Assembly (NCBI RefSeq): GCF_029919255.1
Contig: NZ_CP123991.1
Span: 1,295,110-1,359,109, forward strand
Direction of reading: 5' to 3'
From: a cyanobacterium endosymbiont of Epithemia clementina EcSB
Lineage (GTDB): Bacteria; Cyanobacteriota; Cyanobacteriia; Cyanobacteriales; Microcystaceae
DNA length: 64,000 nt
Shown here: positions 41,375 through 52,000 of the stretch, piece after piece
Numbering within the stretch: the stretch's first letter is position 1
How the letters are laid out: each line of letters begins with the position of its first letter
Made by a program: the position numbers and the translations under genes
The notes under the pieces: generated by a model
Seen by the model: only the letters and a program-made list of their open reading frames with translations
What the model was told of the DNA's origin: nothing
Databases searched by the model: none

Positions 41375-41408
41375 ATTATTAGATGTAATTTACATTACAT
41401 CTAATAAT
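41375..41408. repeat. Perfect inverted repeat, 15-bp arms
   Basis: ATTATTAGATGTAAT, loop TTAC, and the exact reverse complement, in non-coding DNA. Confidence 0.9.
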
Positions 41409-41903
41409 TAGCATTTAAATAGAAAAAATTTTAATTTAAAATTAAATACTTTTTATGTATTTACTTTTGAATAGTATTTATTATGTCTTAACAATTAAGA
41501 GTTTAAGTTAATTCAAAGTCTACTTGCATAAAAAATATTGATGTTATATATTGAGTTTAGTATTATGGTTATATATAAATTAAATTGACATGCTGGGTAA
41601 GACACCATTTTATAGTAAATAAAATTTACTATGTACAAATAATAATTTTTAATAGAGTATTTATCAAGAACTATTATTTGTTTTTATTTTTTATATAAAA
41701 GATTTGGTAAAACTAAATTTATCAAAATATTGTCCTAATTAAGCAACTATATACAACAGTTATAGAAATTGCTCAATTCAAATAATTTTCAGGATTTAAG
41801 TCACTTTTTTTAAAAAATTAGACTATAAAACTTTCTACGTTTTTCTCGCTAAAGTATGTCATGATGAGAACGTAGTTTTTCCTATAAAAGTTGAGAAGTA
41901 CTA

Positions 41904-42695
41904 ATGGTTATCTCTACTGAGCCCCGAATCCTAGCTCTGGATTTTGATGGCGTTATTTGTGATGGTTTATTGGAATATTTCCAAACAACTAAATTGACCT
42001 ATATTCAAGTTTGGACTGAACATTCTTTAGATTTTCTTGATAATTTTTCTCATAGTTTTTATCGATTACGCTCCGTGATTGAAACTGGGTGGGAAATGCC
42101 TATTTTATTAAGAGCTTTGGTTCTGGGTTTTGATCAGAATCAGATGCAAGATGATTGGTCTAACCTTTGTCAAAAAATTATTAAATTAGATAACTTAAAC
42201 AAACAAACTCTTATAACTAAACTAGACGAGGTCAGAGATAATTGGATTAATTCTGATTTAGAAAGCTGGTTAAAACTACATCGATTTTATCCTGGAGTGA
42301 TCGAAAAAATTGGTAAAGTCACTAGCTCTTCTACTCTATTATATATTGTTACTACAAAAGAAGGAAGGTTTGTTCAACAATTATTAGGAAAAGAGGGAGT
42401 AGAATTGCCAAAAAAAAACATTTTAGGCAAGGAAATAAGACAACAAAAACATGAAATTTTGAGAGAATTAATCCTAAAAAATTCCCAATGTTCTAGCCAA
42501 TTGTGGTTTGTTGAAGACTTATTAAAAACCTTGTGTAAAGTTCAAGAACAATCAGATTTAAAAAAGGTTAAATTATTTTTAGCTAACTGGGGATTTAATA
42601 CGTCTAAAAATCATAATTTAGCTAAAAGCAATTCAGGTATCCATGTACTTTCCTTAGAACAGTTCAATGATAATTATTTATCTTGGCTTAGCTAA
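41904..42695 (+). CDS. HAD family hydrolase
   Basis: 263 residues. Motif I is LALDFDGVICDG near the N-terminus, with the nucleophile and acid aspartates. An all-helical cap spans about residues 20-135. Motif II is LLYIVTTKEGR, and motif IV is probably LWFVEDLLKTL. The protein is probably a small-molecule phosphatase; the substrate is unknown. The motif IV arginine common in this cyanobacterial group seems replaced by leucine. It is followed 47 bases later by a RibD-like gene and then by a COG3146 gene, all co-directional and likely one operon. Confidence 0.85.
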   Translation: MVISTEPRILALDFDGVICDGLLEYFQTTKLTYIQVWTEHSLDFLDNFSHSFYRLRSVIETGWEMPILLRALVLGFDQNQMQDDWSNLCQKIIKLDNLNKQTLITKLDEVRDNWINSDLESWLKLHRFYPGVIEKIGKVTSSSTLLYIVTTKEGRFVQQLLGKEGVELPKKNILGKEIRQQKHEILRELILKNSQCSSQLWFVEDLLKTLCKVQEQSDLKKVKLFLANWGFNTSKNHNLAKSNSGIHVLSLEQFNDNYLSWLS

Positions 42696-42742
42696 TTGTG
42701 ATTATTTAACTCCTTATTGTGTTTAATGTAATTTTGTGAAAA

Positions 42743-43435
42743 ATGTTAGAAAAACGACCCCAGACAACGGTTATTCTAGCCATGACAGCCGATGGCAAAA
42801 TTGCGGATTCCCAACGCAACCCTTCACGATTTGGTTCTCAGGCGGATAAAGCCCATTTAGAGGAGCAAATCTCCTTAATGGATGGAGTTCTCTTTGGTGC
42901 AGAAACTTTAAGAGCTTATGGAACAACTTTATCAATTACAAACTCTTTCTTATTAGAGACTCGAAAGCAAAAAAATAAACCGCTACAACCCGTACAAATC
43001 GTAGTCTCGGGCTCTGGGAAAATAGATCCTAATATACCCTTTTTTTCTCAATTAATTCCTCGTTGGCTAATAACGACAATAGAAGGGGCTAATACCTGGA
43101 ATAAAAAATGTCATCAGGGATTTGAAAAGTTAGTTATTTCTAATGTAGCTCAAGGGAGACAAATAGATTGGCAGAATGTGTTTGAACGGTTATATCAATT
43201 AGAACTAAGTAAATTAGCAATTTTAGGAGGAGGAAACCTGATTGCTTCTCTTTTAGAAGCTAATTTGATTGATAACTTATGGCTAACTATTTGTCCTCTT
43301 CTGCTCGGTGGGGTGACATCTCCTACCCCGGTTGAAGGAATGGGTTTTCTGTCTCATCAAGCTAAACCCTTACAATTGTTGACAGTCAAGCAAGTTGAAC
43401 AAGAAATTTTCCTCCATTATCGGCTGCATCCTTAG
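42743..43435 (+). CDS. RibD C-terminal domain (dihydrofolate reductase-like) protein
   Basis: 230 residues with the RibD_C/DHFR fold. It starts VILAMTADGKIADSQRNPSR, then DGVLFGAETLRAYGTTLS, and AILGGGNLIASLLEANLID for NADPH binding, ending with LLLGGVTSPTPVEG. In riboflavin synthesis this domain reduces the ribosyl side chain. Stand-alone cyanobacterial versions are annotated as RibD-like reductases but are unproven. No deaminase domain is present. It is the middle gene of the probable three-gene operon. Confidence 0.85.
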   Translation: MLEKRPQTTVILAMTADGKIADSQRNPSRFGSQADKAHLEEQISLMDGVLFGAETLRAYGTTLSITNSFLLETRKQKNKPLQPVQIVVSGSGKIDPNIPFFSQLIPRWLITTIEGANTWNKKCHQGFEKLVISNVAQGRQIDWQNVFERLYQLELSKLAILGGGNLIASLLEANLIDNLWLTICPLLLGGVTSPTPVEGMGFLSHQAKPLQLLTVKQVEQEIFLHYRLHP

Positions 43436-43489
43436 AAAATATTGATTACTCTATAAAAGATAACCATCCTCCTATTCACGCGATCACTC

Positions 43490-44662
43490 ATGGTTGAACA
43501 AATTAAACCCCAATATTCCATCGCTTGGATTAAAAAAATTGCCGAAATTCCGAAAGCTGCCTGGGATGAACTTGCTCAAACCTTAAAAACACCATTTTTG
43601 GAGTGGGAGTGGCTCAATAATATTGAAATATCCCAAAGTGCTATTCCAGGCACTGGATGGCAACCGAATCATCTCACAATATGGCGAGATAAACAACTTA
43701 TTGGGGCAGCGCCTCTCTATATTAAAAGTCATAGTTACGGAGAATTTGTCTTTGATCATCAATGGGTAAATTTATTCCATCGCTTAGGTGTTCCTTATTA
43801 TCCTAAATTGTTAGGGATGACTCCTTTTACTCCAGCAGTAGGATATCGTTTTTTAATTGCTCCAAAGGAAGATGAAACAGAAATTACCCAATTAATGATG
43901 ACTGCGATTGACCATTTTTGCGATCGCAACCGACTGTCAGGGTGTCATTTCTTATTTGTTGACCCTGACTGGCGGCAATTGATGGAAAATAATGGATTTA
44001 GTTCTTGGCTTCATCATAGTTATATTTGGTCTAATAAAGGGTTTAATAGTTTTGATGATTATCTAGCCGTTTTTAACGCTAATCAACGCCGTAATATTAA
44101 GCGAGAGCGGAAGGCAGTTATTAAAGCAGGTTTAGAAGTAAAAACCTTTATAGGAGAAGACATTCCCCATAATCTATTTCCTTTAATTTATAAATTTTAT
44201 AGCAGTACTTGTGAGAAATTTTATTGGGGAAGTCAGTATTTAACCAGCAAGTTTTTTGAACAGCTTTATCCCCATTATCGTCATCGAATAGTTTTGGTGG
44301 CTGCTTATACTGAAGATAATAATCAATGTCCTGTGGCAATGTCTTTTTGTCTACGAAAAGGAGAAAATTTATATGGGCGTTATTGGGGTTGTTTAGAGGA
44401 ATATGACTGTCTTCATTTTGAAACTTGTTACTATCAACCCATTCAATGGGCAATTCAAGAAAAAATCTCCATGTTCGATCCCGGTGCAGGAGGACTACAT
44501 AAGCAGCGCAGAGGCTTTGCGGCAACTCCTAACCACAGTTTACACCGCTTTTACGATCGAAAAATGAGTCAAATCCTTAGACACTATATTGGAGAAGTCA
44601 ATGAGATGGAACAGGAAGAAATTGACACGATTAACCAAAACTTACCCTTCAGTAAACACTAA
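43490..44662 (+). CDS. GNAT-fold peptidogalycan biosynthesis protein (COG3146)
   Basis: 390 residues. Typical segments are PFLEWEWLNNIEIS, TPFTPAVGYRFLI, HFLFVDPDWRQLMENNGF, FNANQRRNIKRERKAVIKAG and LYGRYWGCLEEYDCLHFETC, with GLHKQRRGFAATPNHSLH near the end. The fold is a double GNAT domain related to FemX-type transferases, suggesting acyl or aminoacyl transfer to a cell-envelope precursor; direct evidence is lacking. It is full length, and the last gene of the HAD/RibD-like cluster. Confidence 0.85.
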   Translation: MVEQIKPQYSIAWIKKIAEIPKAAWDELAQTLKTPFLEWEWLNNIEISQSAIPGTGWQPNHLTIWRDKQLIGAAPLYIKSHSYGEFVFDHQWVNLFHRLGVPYYPKLLGMTPFTPAVGYRFLIAPKEDETEITQLMMTAIDHFCDRNRLSGCHFLFVDPDWRQLMENNGFSSWLHHSYIWSNKGFNSFDDYLAVFNANQRRNIKRERKAVIKAGLEVKTFIGEDIPHNLFPLIYKFYSSTCEKFYWGSQYLTSKFFEQLYPHYRHRIVLVAAYTEDNNQCPVAMSFCLRKGENLYGRYWGCLEEYDCLHFETCYYQPIQWAIQEKISMFDPGAGGLHKQRRGFAATPNHSLHRFYDRKMSQILRHYIGEVNEMEQEEIDTINQNLPFSKH

Positions 44663-45038
44663 ATTTAGTTTAAGGTCTAAAACACGAACAGCTCTACCCA
44701 GATTAAAAGTCTTGTCAGATGGGTAAAGTTTCAATAATACACTTTTACTCGAGATAACTCTCTTGATTTGCTTATTTACAGCAACTATTTTACAGTAAAA
44801 TTTAACCGTTGTTTATCCCCAATTCTTTGGCTTGAGGTCTTTCCCATAAATGATAGTTTATGAGTTAGGAAAGTTTTCTAGTAAAAAAGGTCAGTAACTT
44901 TTGATACATAATCTTTAAACCTGATCCTAGAAAAAAAACTCGCTATGATGAGAAATAGTAAGATTTATCCAAATCTTAGGTACTTAAATAACCATTTACT
45001 TCAGATCAAAATCACGTAGATTTGCAGCATATACTATT
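44663..45038. other. Intergenic region
   Basis: No gene or clear relic is seen in these 376 bases. Confidence 0.5.
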
Positions 45039-45320
45039 ATGATTGAATCATCTGTCACTACCCTTGACGAAATACAGTTGACCCGTGAAGAACGAGTTAT
45101 CGAAATTCAGAATCTCATAGAAACTCTCCGCATTGCTGATGAAATCTCTAACAGAGGGTACTTAATTACTAGCTCAGAATTAGCTGATTTAATGGATGTT
45201 AATGCTAGTGCTGTGACCAGTCGGGGCGATCATTGGTCTTGGCGTAATTGGGTTGTATCACGAGTAAGAAGAGAGGGGAATCAAATTCTCTGGCAACTTG
45301 AACGAATTGATTTGGAGTAA
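45039..45320 (+). CDS. Small conserved cyanobacterial protein with HTH-like segment
   Basis: 93 residues. The helical core LITSSELADLMDVNASAVTS resembles a helix-turn-helix. It is followed by a tryptophan-rich strand region RGDHWSWRNWVVSRVRREGN ending ILWQLERIDLE. The pattern suggests a small DNA- or RNA-binding protein. I recognise it as a conserved cyanobacterial type but cannot give a name. The start ATG is at 45039. A near-perfect hairpin at 45442-45465 follows at some distance. Confidence 0.65.
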   Translation: MIESSVTTLDEIQLTREERVIEIQNLIETLRIADEISNRGYLITSSELADLMDVNASAVTSRGDHWSWRNWVVSRVRREGNQILWQLERIDLE

Positions 45321-45441
45321 GGGCAGATCTTACTCAACATTAAGGACTTAGAAGTAACCAAATCATTATTAATTCCCTAACTATATTTGATTTGACCCCT
45401 ATTTGATGATTGAAAAAATTAAATTTGCGTCTTAATTACTG

Positions 45442-45465
45442 AGCGACGGTTTAAACAACCGTTGC
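45442..45465 (+). terminator. Possible terminator hairpin
   Basis: AGCGACGGTT pairs with AACCGTTGCT with one mismatch around TAAAC, followed by TTC. Confidence 0.5.
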
Positions 45466-45538
45466 TTTCAATCATTTATTGATAACCTTCTATTGATTAG
45501 AATATAAATTAGTTGTCTTTATTGAAGCAAATTAATTA

Positions 45539-47635
45539 ATGTTAAAAGTCTTTGTTGATCGAGGTGGAACTTTTACCGATGTAGTTGTGGTAACTGACAA
45601 TCAAAAAATTATAGATAATATTTCAACACAAGACAAACGGTTTTGTTTCTTTAAAATTTCTAGTACAAAGTGAATTATTTTATATAAAATTCTATCAGAA
45701 AATCCGAGTAAATATCAAAATGCTGTTATTCAAGGTATCCGAGATATTATGGGAGTTAATACTTATGAATTGTTAGATACCAAACAACTAGAAGTAATCA
45801 AGATGGGTGCCACTGTGGCAACCAATGCTTTACTCGAAAGAAAAGGTACTCACACAGTTTTACTAATTACCAAAGGGTTTAAAGATGCTCTAAGAATTGG
45901 CTACCAAAATCGCCCGAATCTTTTTGCACTTAATATAATTTTACCTTCAATGTTATATAAAGATGTTATTGAGGTTGACGAAAGATATGATGTTCAGGGT
46001 CATGAATTAAAAGCAATTAGCCATAAAGAAGTATATCAAGATTTAAAACAAGTTTACGACCAAGGAATTAGAAGCTGTGCCATTGTTTTTATGCACAGTT
46101 TTCGTTTTCCTTACCATGAAAATCAAGTTAGTCAAATCGCTAAAGAAATTGGCTTTACTCAAGTTTCAGTTTCCCATCAAGTTAGTCCTCTAATGAAACT
46201 GGTAGCGAGAGGAGACACTACGGTTGTTGATGCTTATTTATCACCTATTTTACGTCGATATATAGACCGAGTTTTAAGTCAGTTACCTGATGTCAGATTG
46301 ATGTTTATGAAATCAGATGGAGGATTGGTTGATGCTAATCAATTTCATGGAAAAGACAGTATTCTATCAGGTCCTGCAGGAGGAATTGTTGGGGCAGTTA
46401 AAACTAGCTTAAGGGCAGGCTTTAAAAAGATAATTACTTTCGATATGGGGGGAACTTCTACTGATGTTGCTCACTTCAATGGAGAATATGAAAGACAGAT
46501 TGATAATAAAATTGCGGGGATCAGAATTCGAGTTCCTATGTTAAGTATTCACACGGTGGCTGCTGGTGGTAGTTCTATACTATTTTTTGATGGGTTTAGC
46601 TTTCGTGTGGGTCCAGAGTCTGCTGGGGCAAATCCTGGACCTGCTTGTTATCGTCGCGGTGGACCATTAACAGTAACGGATGCTAATGTTATGGTAGGGA
46701 AAATTAGTCCTAGTTATTTTCCCGCTATCTTTGGAACTCAAGAAAATTTGCCTTTAGACAGAGAAATTGTTAATCAAAAGTTTACTCAACTGACACAAAA
46801 ATTTTGTTGTGCTACAGGTAATTTAACTAACCCAGAGAAAGTCGCCGATGGCTTTATTTTAATTGCAGTTCAAAATATGGCCAATGCAATTAAACAAGTA
46901 TCTCTACAAAAAGGCTTTGATGTTACAAAATACACTCTGACTAGTTTTGGCGGTGCAGGAGGACAAGTTTGCTGTTTAATTGCCGATACTTTAGGTATCA
47001 CAACAATTTTCCTTCATCCTTATGCAGGAGTTTTAAGTGCTTATGGAATGGGTTTAGCAGATCTTTGTGTGATTCAAGAAAAATCTGTTGAAGAGTTGTT
47101 AACTCAAGAATTAGTTTCTCAATTAAATACATTGGGTAATGAGTTAGAAATCGAAGGTAATAATAAACTTAATTCTCAGACTTTAGAAGTAAAAAATAAA
47201 GTAAAGAAAAAAGTTAACTTAAAATATCAAGGTACAGACTCAACCTTATTAATTAATCTTTTAGATACGTCAGAAACGATGGTTAAATTATTTGAGGAGG
47301 AGCATCAATCGCGCTACGGTTTTATTCAATCAAACAAACCTTTAATTGTAGAATCAATTTCTATCGAAGTAATTCAACAAATGGAAACTCCAGAAGAGCC
47401 TTTTATTGATCGTATTCGCCCCCTTAATGAGTCTCCTAAATACTTAGAAATTGTTCAAATATTTACCCATGACAGTTGGCACGATACTCCTATTTATCGA
47501 CGAGAAGACTTACAACCTCAAGATAATATTAAAGGACCTGCAATTATCGTTGAAAAAATCAGTACCATTATTGTTGAACCTAACTGGAAAGCGATATTAA
47601 CTGAGTATAATCATCTTATTCTGCAACGATATTAA
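45539..47635 (+). pseudogene. 5-oxoprolinase/hydantoinase A half, disrupted near the N-terminus
   Basis: ATG 45539 opens KVFVDRGGTFTDVVVVTDN, the normal start of the HyuA/5-oxoprolinase ATPase domain. It is interrupted by non-family residues and a TGA at 45671-45673. The frame then continues unbroken from LSENPSKYQ through VIKMGATVATNALLERKGTH, AGGIVGAVKT, ITFDMGGTSTDVAH, FRVGPESAGANPGPACYRRG and LTSFGGAGGQVCCLIADTLG. So 628 codons (45749-47635) remain open downstream of the stop. The family hydrolyses 5-oxoproline to glutamate with ATP. Without the first 70 residues the actin-like nucleotide site is incomplete, so the protein is probably inactive. Confidence 0.85.
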
Positions 47636-47833
47636 TTTACTGAGTTTAGTTTAAAAATGAGATTTAAATATATAGTTGTATAAGAATTTCTTGGAATCTT
47701 TAAATCTAATTTAGAATACTTAAAAAGTATTTATTTTTTATAGTCATTTCTATAACTAATGCTCAGTATATTATAAAAATCAATAAAAGTTCAGTAGAAA
47801 AATTTCACTTAAACCTTAGAAACAAATTAAATA

Positions 47834-49380
47834 ATGTGTCATAAATCTCAACCCAATCCTATTTATCTCGAAATTTTTAACAATCTCTATCAGTTCATTG
47901 CTGAACAGATGGGAATCACCCTACGAAATACAGCATCTTCAGTAAATATCAAAGAACGTCTTGATTTTTCTTGTGCAATCTTTAATAAACAAGGGTTATT
48001 GGTAGCTCATGCGCCCCATATTCCCGTGCATTTAGGAAGTATGAGTGAAAGTGTCAAAAGCTTAATTAAAGACAAAGAAAATTACTTTAAATTTGGCGAT
48101 GTTTATATTTCTAATAACCCCTATAATGGAGGAACTCATTAACCTGATGTAACCGTTATAACACCTGTCTTTGCAAATTCTAATACTCCTAAACTTATCT
48201 TTTATGTAGCGTCCCGTGGTCATCAAGCGGATATTGGGGGAATTACTCCAGGATCAATGCCTCCTCATTCTAAATCCATCTTAGAAGAAGGGATTTTATT
48301 TGATAATTGTCTTTTAGTGGAATCAGGAATTTTTAAAGAAGAAGATATTAGAAATATTTTACGGAATAATCCCTATCCTGCGCGCAATCCGGAACAAAAT
48401 ATTATGGACTTTAAGTCCCAAATTGCAGCTAATAAAACAGGGGTAAAAGAATTACATCACATGATTGAACAATATGGACTCGATACCGTCCATAATTATA
48501 TGGAGTTTGTTCAAGATAATGCCGAAGAATGTGTTAGGAAAGCAATTGTAATTTTGAAAGATGGAGATTTTACCTATACCTTGGATCAAGGGTCAAAAAT
48601 TAAAGTAAAAGTCAAAATAGACCAAGAAAGTCGTTGTGCAACTATTGATTTTACTGGAACTTCTATCCAAAAAAATGATAATTTTAATGCCCCAAAATCA
48701 GTTACTCAGGCAGCTATTCTATATGTTTTTAGAACTTTAGTAAAAGATAATATTCCGCTCAATAATGGATGCCTAAAACCACTTAATTTAATCATTCCTG
48801 AAGGTTGTCTATTAAACCCAAATTATCCAGCTGGAGTTGTTGCTGGAAATGTGGAGACTTCTCAATCAATTGTTGATGCTTTATATGGTGCATTGAAAGT
48901 CCTAGCAGCTTCCCAAGGAACGATGAACAACTTCACCTTTGGTAACGAGAAATATCAGTATTATGAAACAATCTGTGGAGGATCTGGAGCGGGTTATAAT
49001 TTTGATGGAACCGATGCTGTTCATACCCATATGACTAACTCTTGTTTAACTGATCCAGAAGTTTTAGAATGGCGATTTCCTGTCATATTAGAAGATTTTA
49101 GGATTTGCCCTAATAGTGGTGGTCAAGGATTATATAAAGGGGTAATGGGGTAATTCGTCGTCTAAAATTTTTAGAATCAATGACAGCCACTATTCTATCG
49201 AGTCATCGTATTATTCCTCCCTTTGGTTTACTAGGAGGAAAACCAGGAATAGTGGGTAAAAACTATGTAATTAGAAAAAATGGAATACTTGAAGAATTAG
49301 CTGGTACAGCCATGACTGAAATGAACCCAGAAGAAATTTTTGTTATTGAAACCCCTGGAGGAGGTGGATATGGAAATTAA
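47834..49380 (+). pseudogene. 5-oxoprolinase/hydantoinase B half with stop and frameshift
   Basis: Three open pieces make up the HyuB half. 47834-48142 (IAEQMGITLRNTASSVNIKE, ISNNPYNGGTH) ends at a TAA where the family has leucine in GGTHLPD. 48257-49153 (SRGHQADIGGITPGSMPPHS lies just before and across its start) ends with NSGGQGLYKGVMG after loss of one G in the run at 49140-49144. 49180-49380 (LESMTATILSSHRIIPPFG, ending ETPGGGGYGN) restores the proper frame. The remaining sequence is very well conserved, so the damage is recent. With the broken A half, 5-oxoproline recycling is lost unless another copy exists. Confidence 0.88.
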
Positions 49381-49472
49381 GAATTGAGAATATAGAATAA
49401 CAAATTTTTATTATTAAAATAATTTAAGTAGATAAAATGGTAAAATACTAAACCAATTTAGCTGGCTTTCTT

Positions 49473-49814
49473 ATGAGTGAAACAATTTTTGCCAAAATTA
49501 TTTGTAAAGAAATTCCTGCGGACATTGTCTATGAAGATGATATATCCTTAGCGTTTAAAGATATTAATCCCCAAGCACCTGTTCATATTCTAGTTATTCC
49601 CAAAAAGCCAATTGCTAACTTAGAGGAAGGAACTGAAGAGGACAAAACTTTATTAGGACATTTATTACTAATAGTTAAAAAAATAGCTATAGAAATGGGA
49701 TTAGATAATGGCTATCGAGTCGTCATTAATAATGGTAATGATGGTGGGCAGACAGTCAATCATCTACACTTACATATTCTAGGAAAACGTCAGATGACCT
49801 GGCCACCAGGTTGA
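49473..49814 (+). CDS. HIT family protein (HINT-type)
   Basis: 113 residues. The start [20 protein letters not shown] and the central [15 protein letters not shown] are followed by the histidine triad [22 protein letters not shown] proteins hydrolyse adenosine phosphoramidates and aminoacyl-adenylates; the cellular role is often regulatory. Size and ending match the family. Two long hairpins lie downstream before the convergent aarF relic. Confidence 0.94.
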   Translation: MSETIFAKIICKEIPADIVYEDDISLAFKDINPQAPVHILVIPKKPIANLEEGTEEDKTLLGHLLLIVKKIAIEMGLDNGYRVVINNGNDGGQTVNHLHLHILGKRQMTWPPG

Positions 49815-49827
49815 TTCCAAATCAAAG

Positions 49828-49874
49828 CAATTTCTCAAGTAGGGTGGGTATTATCCACCCTACTTGGGAAATTG
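49828..49874. repeat. Near-perfect inverted repeat after the HIT gene, 20-bp arms
   Basis: CAATTTCTCAAGTAGGGTGG, loop GTATTAT, and the reverse complement with one mismatch. It begins 14 bases after the HIT stop, so it is a candidate terminator, although no T tract follows. Confidence 0.88.
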
Positions 49875-50064
49875 TAATGCGTTCAAATCGATTGCTTTAG
49901 AACTGTTAGTCTTTAATCGTTGTAAGACTTTTTTAAATTAAATTTAAACTAAAGCAGCGATAAAAACAGTTAGCGGCAAGAAGAGACTATAGCATATCCA
50001 AAGATTAAAAAGAAATATTTCTAGCTTAGATACGAAAAATACCCAAATTTATACCTAAATTTCT

Positions 50065-50115
50065 AAAAACTGTAGATAAAATACTTAATTATTAAGTATT
50101 TTATCTACAGTTTTT
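50065..50115. terminator. Perfect inverted repeat with T tract, 25-bp arms
   Basis: AAAAACTGTAGATAAAATAC with TTAAT, a single-base loop, and the exact reverse complement running into TTTTTTTT. It touches the stop codon region of the minus-strand aarF relic and could terminate both directions. Confidence 0.88.
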
Positions 50116-50116
50116 T

Positions 50117-52000
50117 TTAACCATTTTTTACCTGAGACTTAATGGTTGCTTCAAAAGCAATACCATAAGCTAATCCAATAAACAAACCAGCAAAGATCAA
50201 AAAATAAGGCAGTTTAGGTACATAATACAAAAAGAACAGTCAGTAATTATTTTTTTTAGCAATTAATAATCATCAATCCAGCTTATTTTTACATTGCCAG
50301 AAGGAATAGCGACAACGCCCACATTAGCTAATTTTAAAAAGTTTAAGAGCAGTATCGAGTAAATTTTAAGGCTTTAAATCATCATTTAAATAATTCCAAA
50401 ATGCGTTGCACTTTCTCTATATGTAGCTGGTCATCTTCAGTTATTATTAATAATAATTAATGGCGTAAATAGCATCCTTCATCCGAAAAAATAAATTAAA
50501 ATCCTAATTGTCCCATTGGCAGCAAATCTGGTTATTCATCAGGACTAGTGATAACAATCATATTTTCTAATAATTGCCATTGGCATTTACTATTTTTAAA
50601 AATAATTTCCGATAACTGCCGATACAGTTGGAGATATTCTTCCGTTAATAATCTTCGGAAAACAGGAGGATCAACCACTTAAATAATTTTGAAATCATCC
50701 ACGAAGACTTAAGGCTAACTCTTCGTGGATGATTAAAGACCGAATAATCAAGGCAAATTTAGCCGGAACTCAGAAAGGATATTAATATACTAAAATCTAA
50801 AAATTATCAGTAATAGTTTTGAAGTTCAAATTACCTATACTTTGATTGACCAATTGCATTGTCTAGAACCTTTTCCAAAGCTAGAATAATTAGCGTAATA
50901 TCCGTATTAGGAGTTAAAAACCCTAGAGGAAGAAAGTATTTAGCCCAGGCATTGTAATCCCAATTTATTAAATTAACCACAAAACTTGCAATAGTTTCTT
51001 TAGTCTCTTTGAGCCATTATGCCAAAGTCAATAAATGCTATGCGTCTATCAAAGGTAGCAAATAAATTCTTTGGATAAAGATCGGCATAAAAAAACATGT
51101 TCTAGAAGTTGGAGTGACCCTGATACTACCCCAATTTTAACAATGACATAAGGATTAAGCTCGGTTGTTTTATTTTTTTTGTGTCTGTCACTTTAACCCA
51201 TTGATCCAATCTAGAGTAAAAACTTATTTATTAGTATTTTGCCAATAAATACAGATAATTTTGATATCAAGGTCATTGCCAAAATTCAAGAAAAATTTTT
51301 TGGCTTTTTTCCTTCATTTATGTACTCAATCTTTTGAAAAAACTTAACGCCAAATTTATCAACAATTGAGCTGAGATCTTAATCTGAATTAATGGTAAAC
51401 TACCGAAAAAACTGACAGGTAGCCCATCGGATTAAAAAGAGATCGCAGGTGAAGGTAGAATGTAAATTAGTCTGTTGTACTTTAACAGTTACTTCTTCTC
51501 CCGTTTGTAGAACTGGCTAATAAACTTATCCTAAACTAGCTGTAACTACGGTAGAAGGAGAAATTACTCGGTAAGCTTCACCTATAGTACGACCTAGGCA
51601 TTTTGCAATAATGACAAAAGCTTCCTCATTTTTGTAAAAATAAAGTTGATCTTGGAATTTGATTAATTCTTCGAGCAAATCTGGACGAATTAAATCTGGT
51701 CTAGTTGAGAGTGCCTGACCTACTTTAATAGAGGTCGAGCCAAGATAGGTGAGAATTTATTGTAATTCCCTAGCATATTTCTGTTTATTAAGTTGATCAT
51801 CATGGAACCATTGTTTCCACTGGGGATGGATGAGAAATCAGACAAACAACCAGATGATGATTATAGCTCGCTGAATGACCTCCCAAGGTCAGACGCAATA
51901 ATAGTCTGCGATTATATTGGGAGCATAACGCCGGATCTGTTTAATATCTGAACTTGAATCAGATGAATGTTGTTGCTGCCAACTATAAGCTGGATTTATA
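50117..52000 (-). pseudogene. AarF/ABC1 family kinase (UbiB-like) relic
   Basis: Minus-strand pieces read in order as an ABC1 kinase. N-terminal pieces are IKQIRRYAPNIIADYY and WFHDDQLNKQKYARELQ. The family signature GSTSIKVGQALSTRPDLIRP and DLLEELIKFQDQL follow, then RTIGEAYRVISPSTVVTASL for the A-rich loop. Later pieces are AKFALIIRSLIIHEELALSL and the membrane tail FAGLFIGLAYGIAFEATIKS with a normal stop at 50117-50119. More than twenty stops and frame changes interrupt it. Family members support quinone or lipid metabolism. The hairpin 50693-50734 lies within it. Confidence 0.88.
50693..50734. repeat. Perfect inverted repeat inside the aarF relic, 15-bp arms
   Basis: AATCATCCACGAAGA, 12-base loop, and the exact reverse complement. 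In the relic's reading direction one arm encodes IIHEE. The other sits where the family has a loop like NPDF, suggesting that the original bases were overwritten by a mirrored copy. Confidence 0.88.

Larger units (their letters stand above)
39574..41903. other. 2.3 kb AT-rich region with hairpins and a transposase-like relic
   Basis: Apart from the short frame at 39959 and three long inverted repeats (40485-40531, 40601-40650, 41375-41408), nothing is recognisable. Base composition is strongly AT. Confidence 0.5.
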
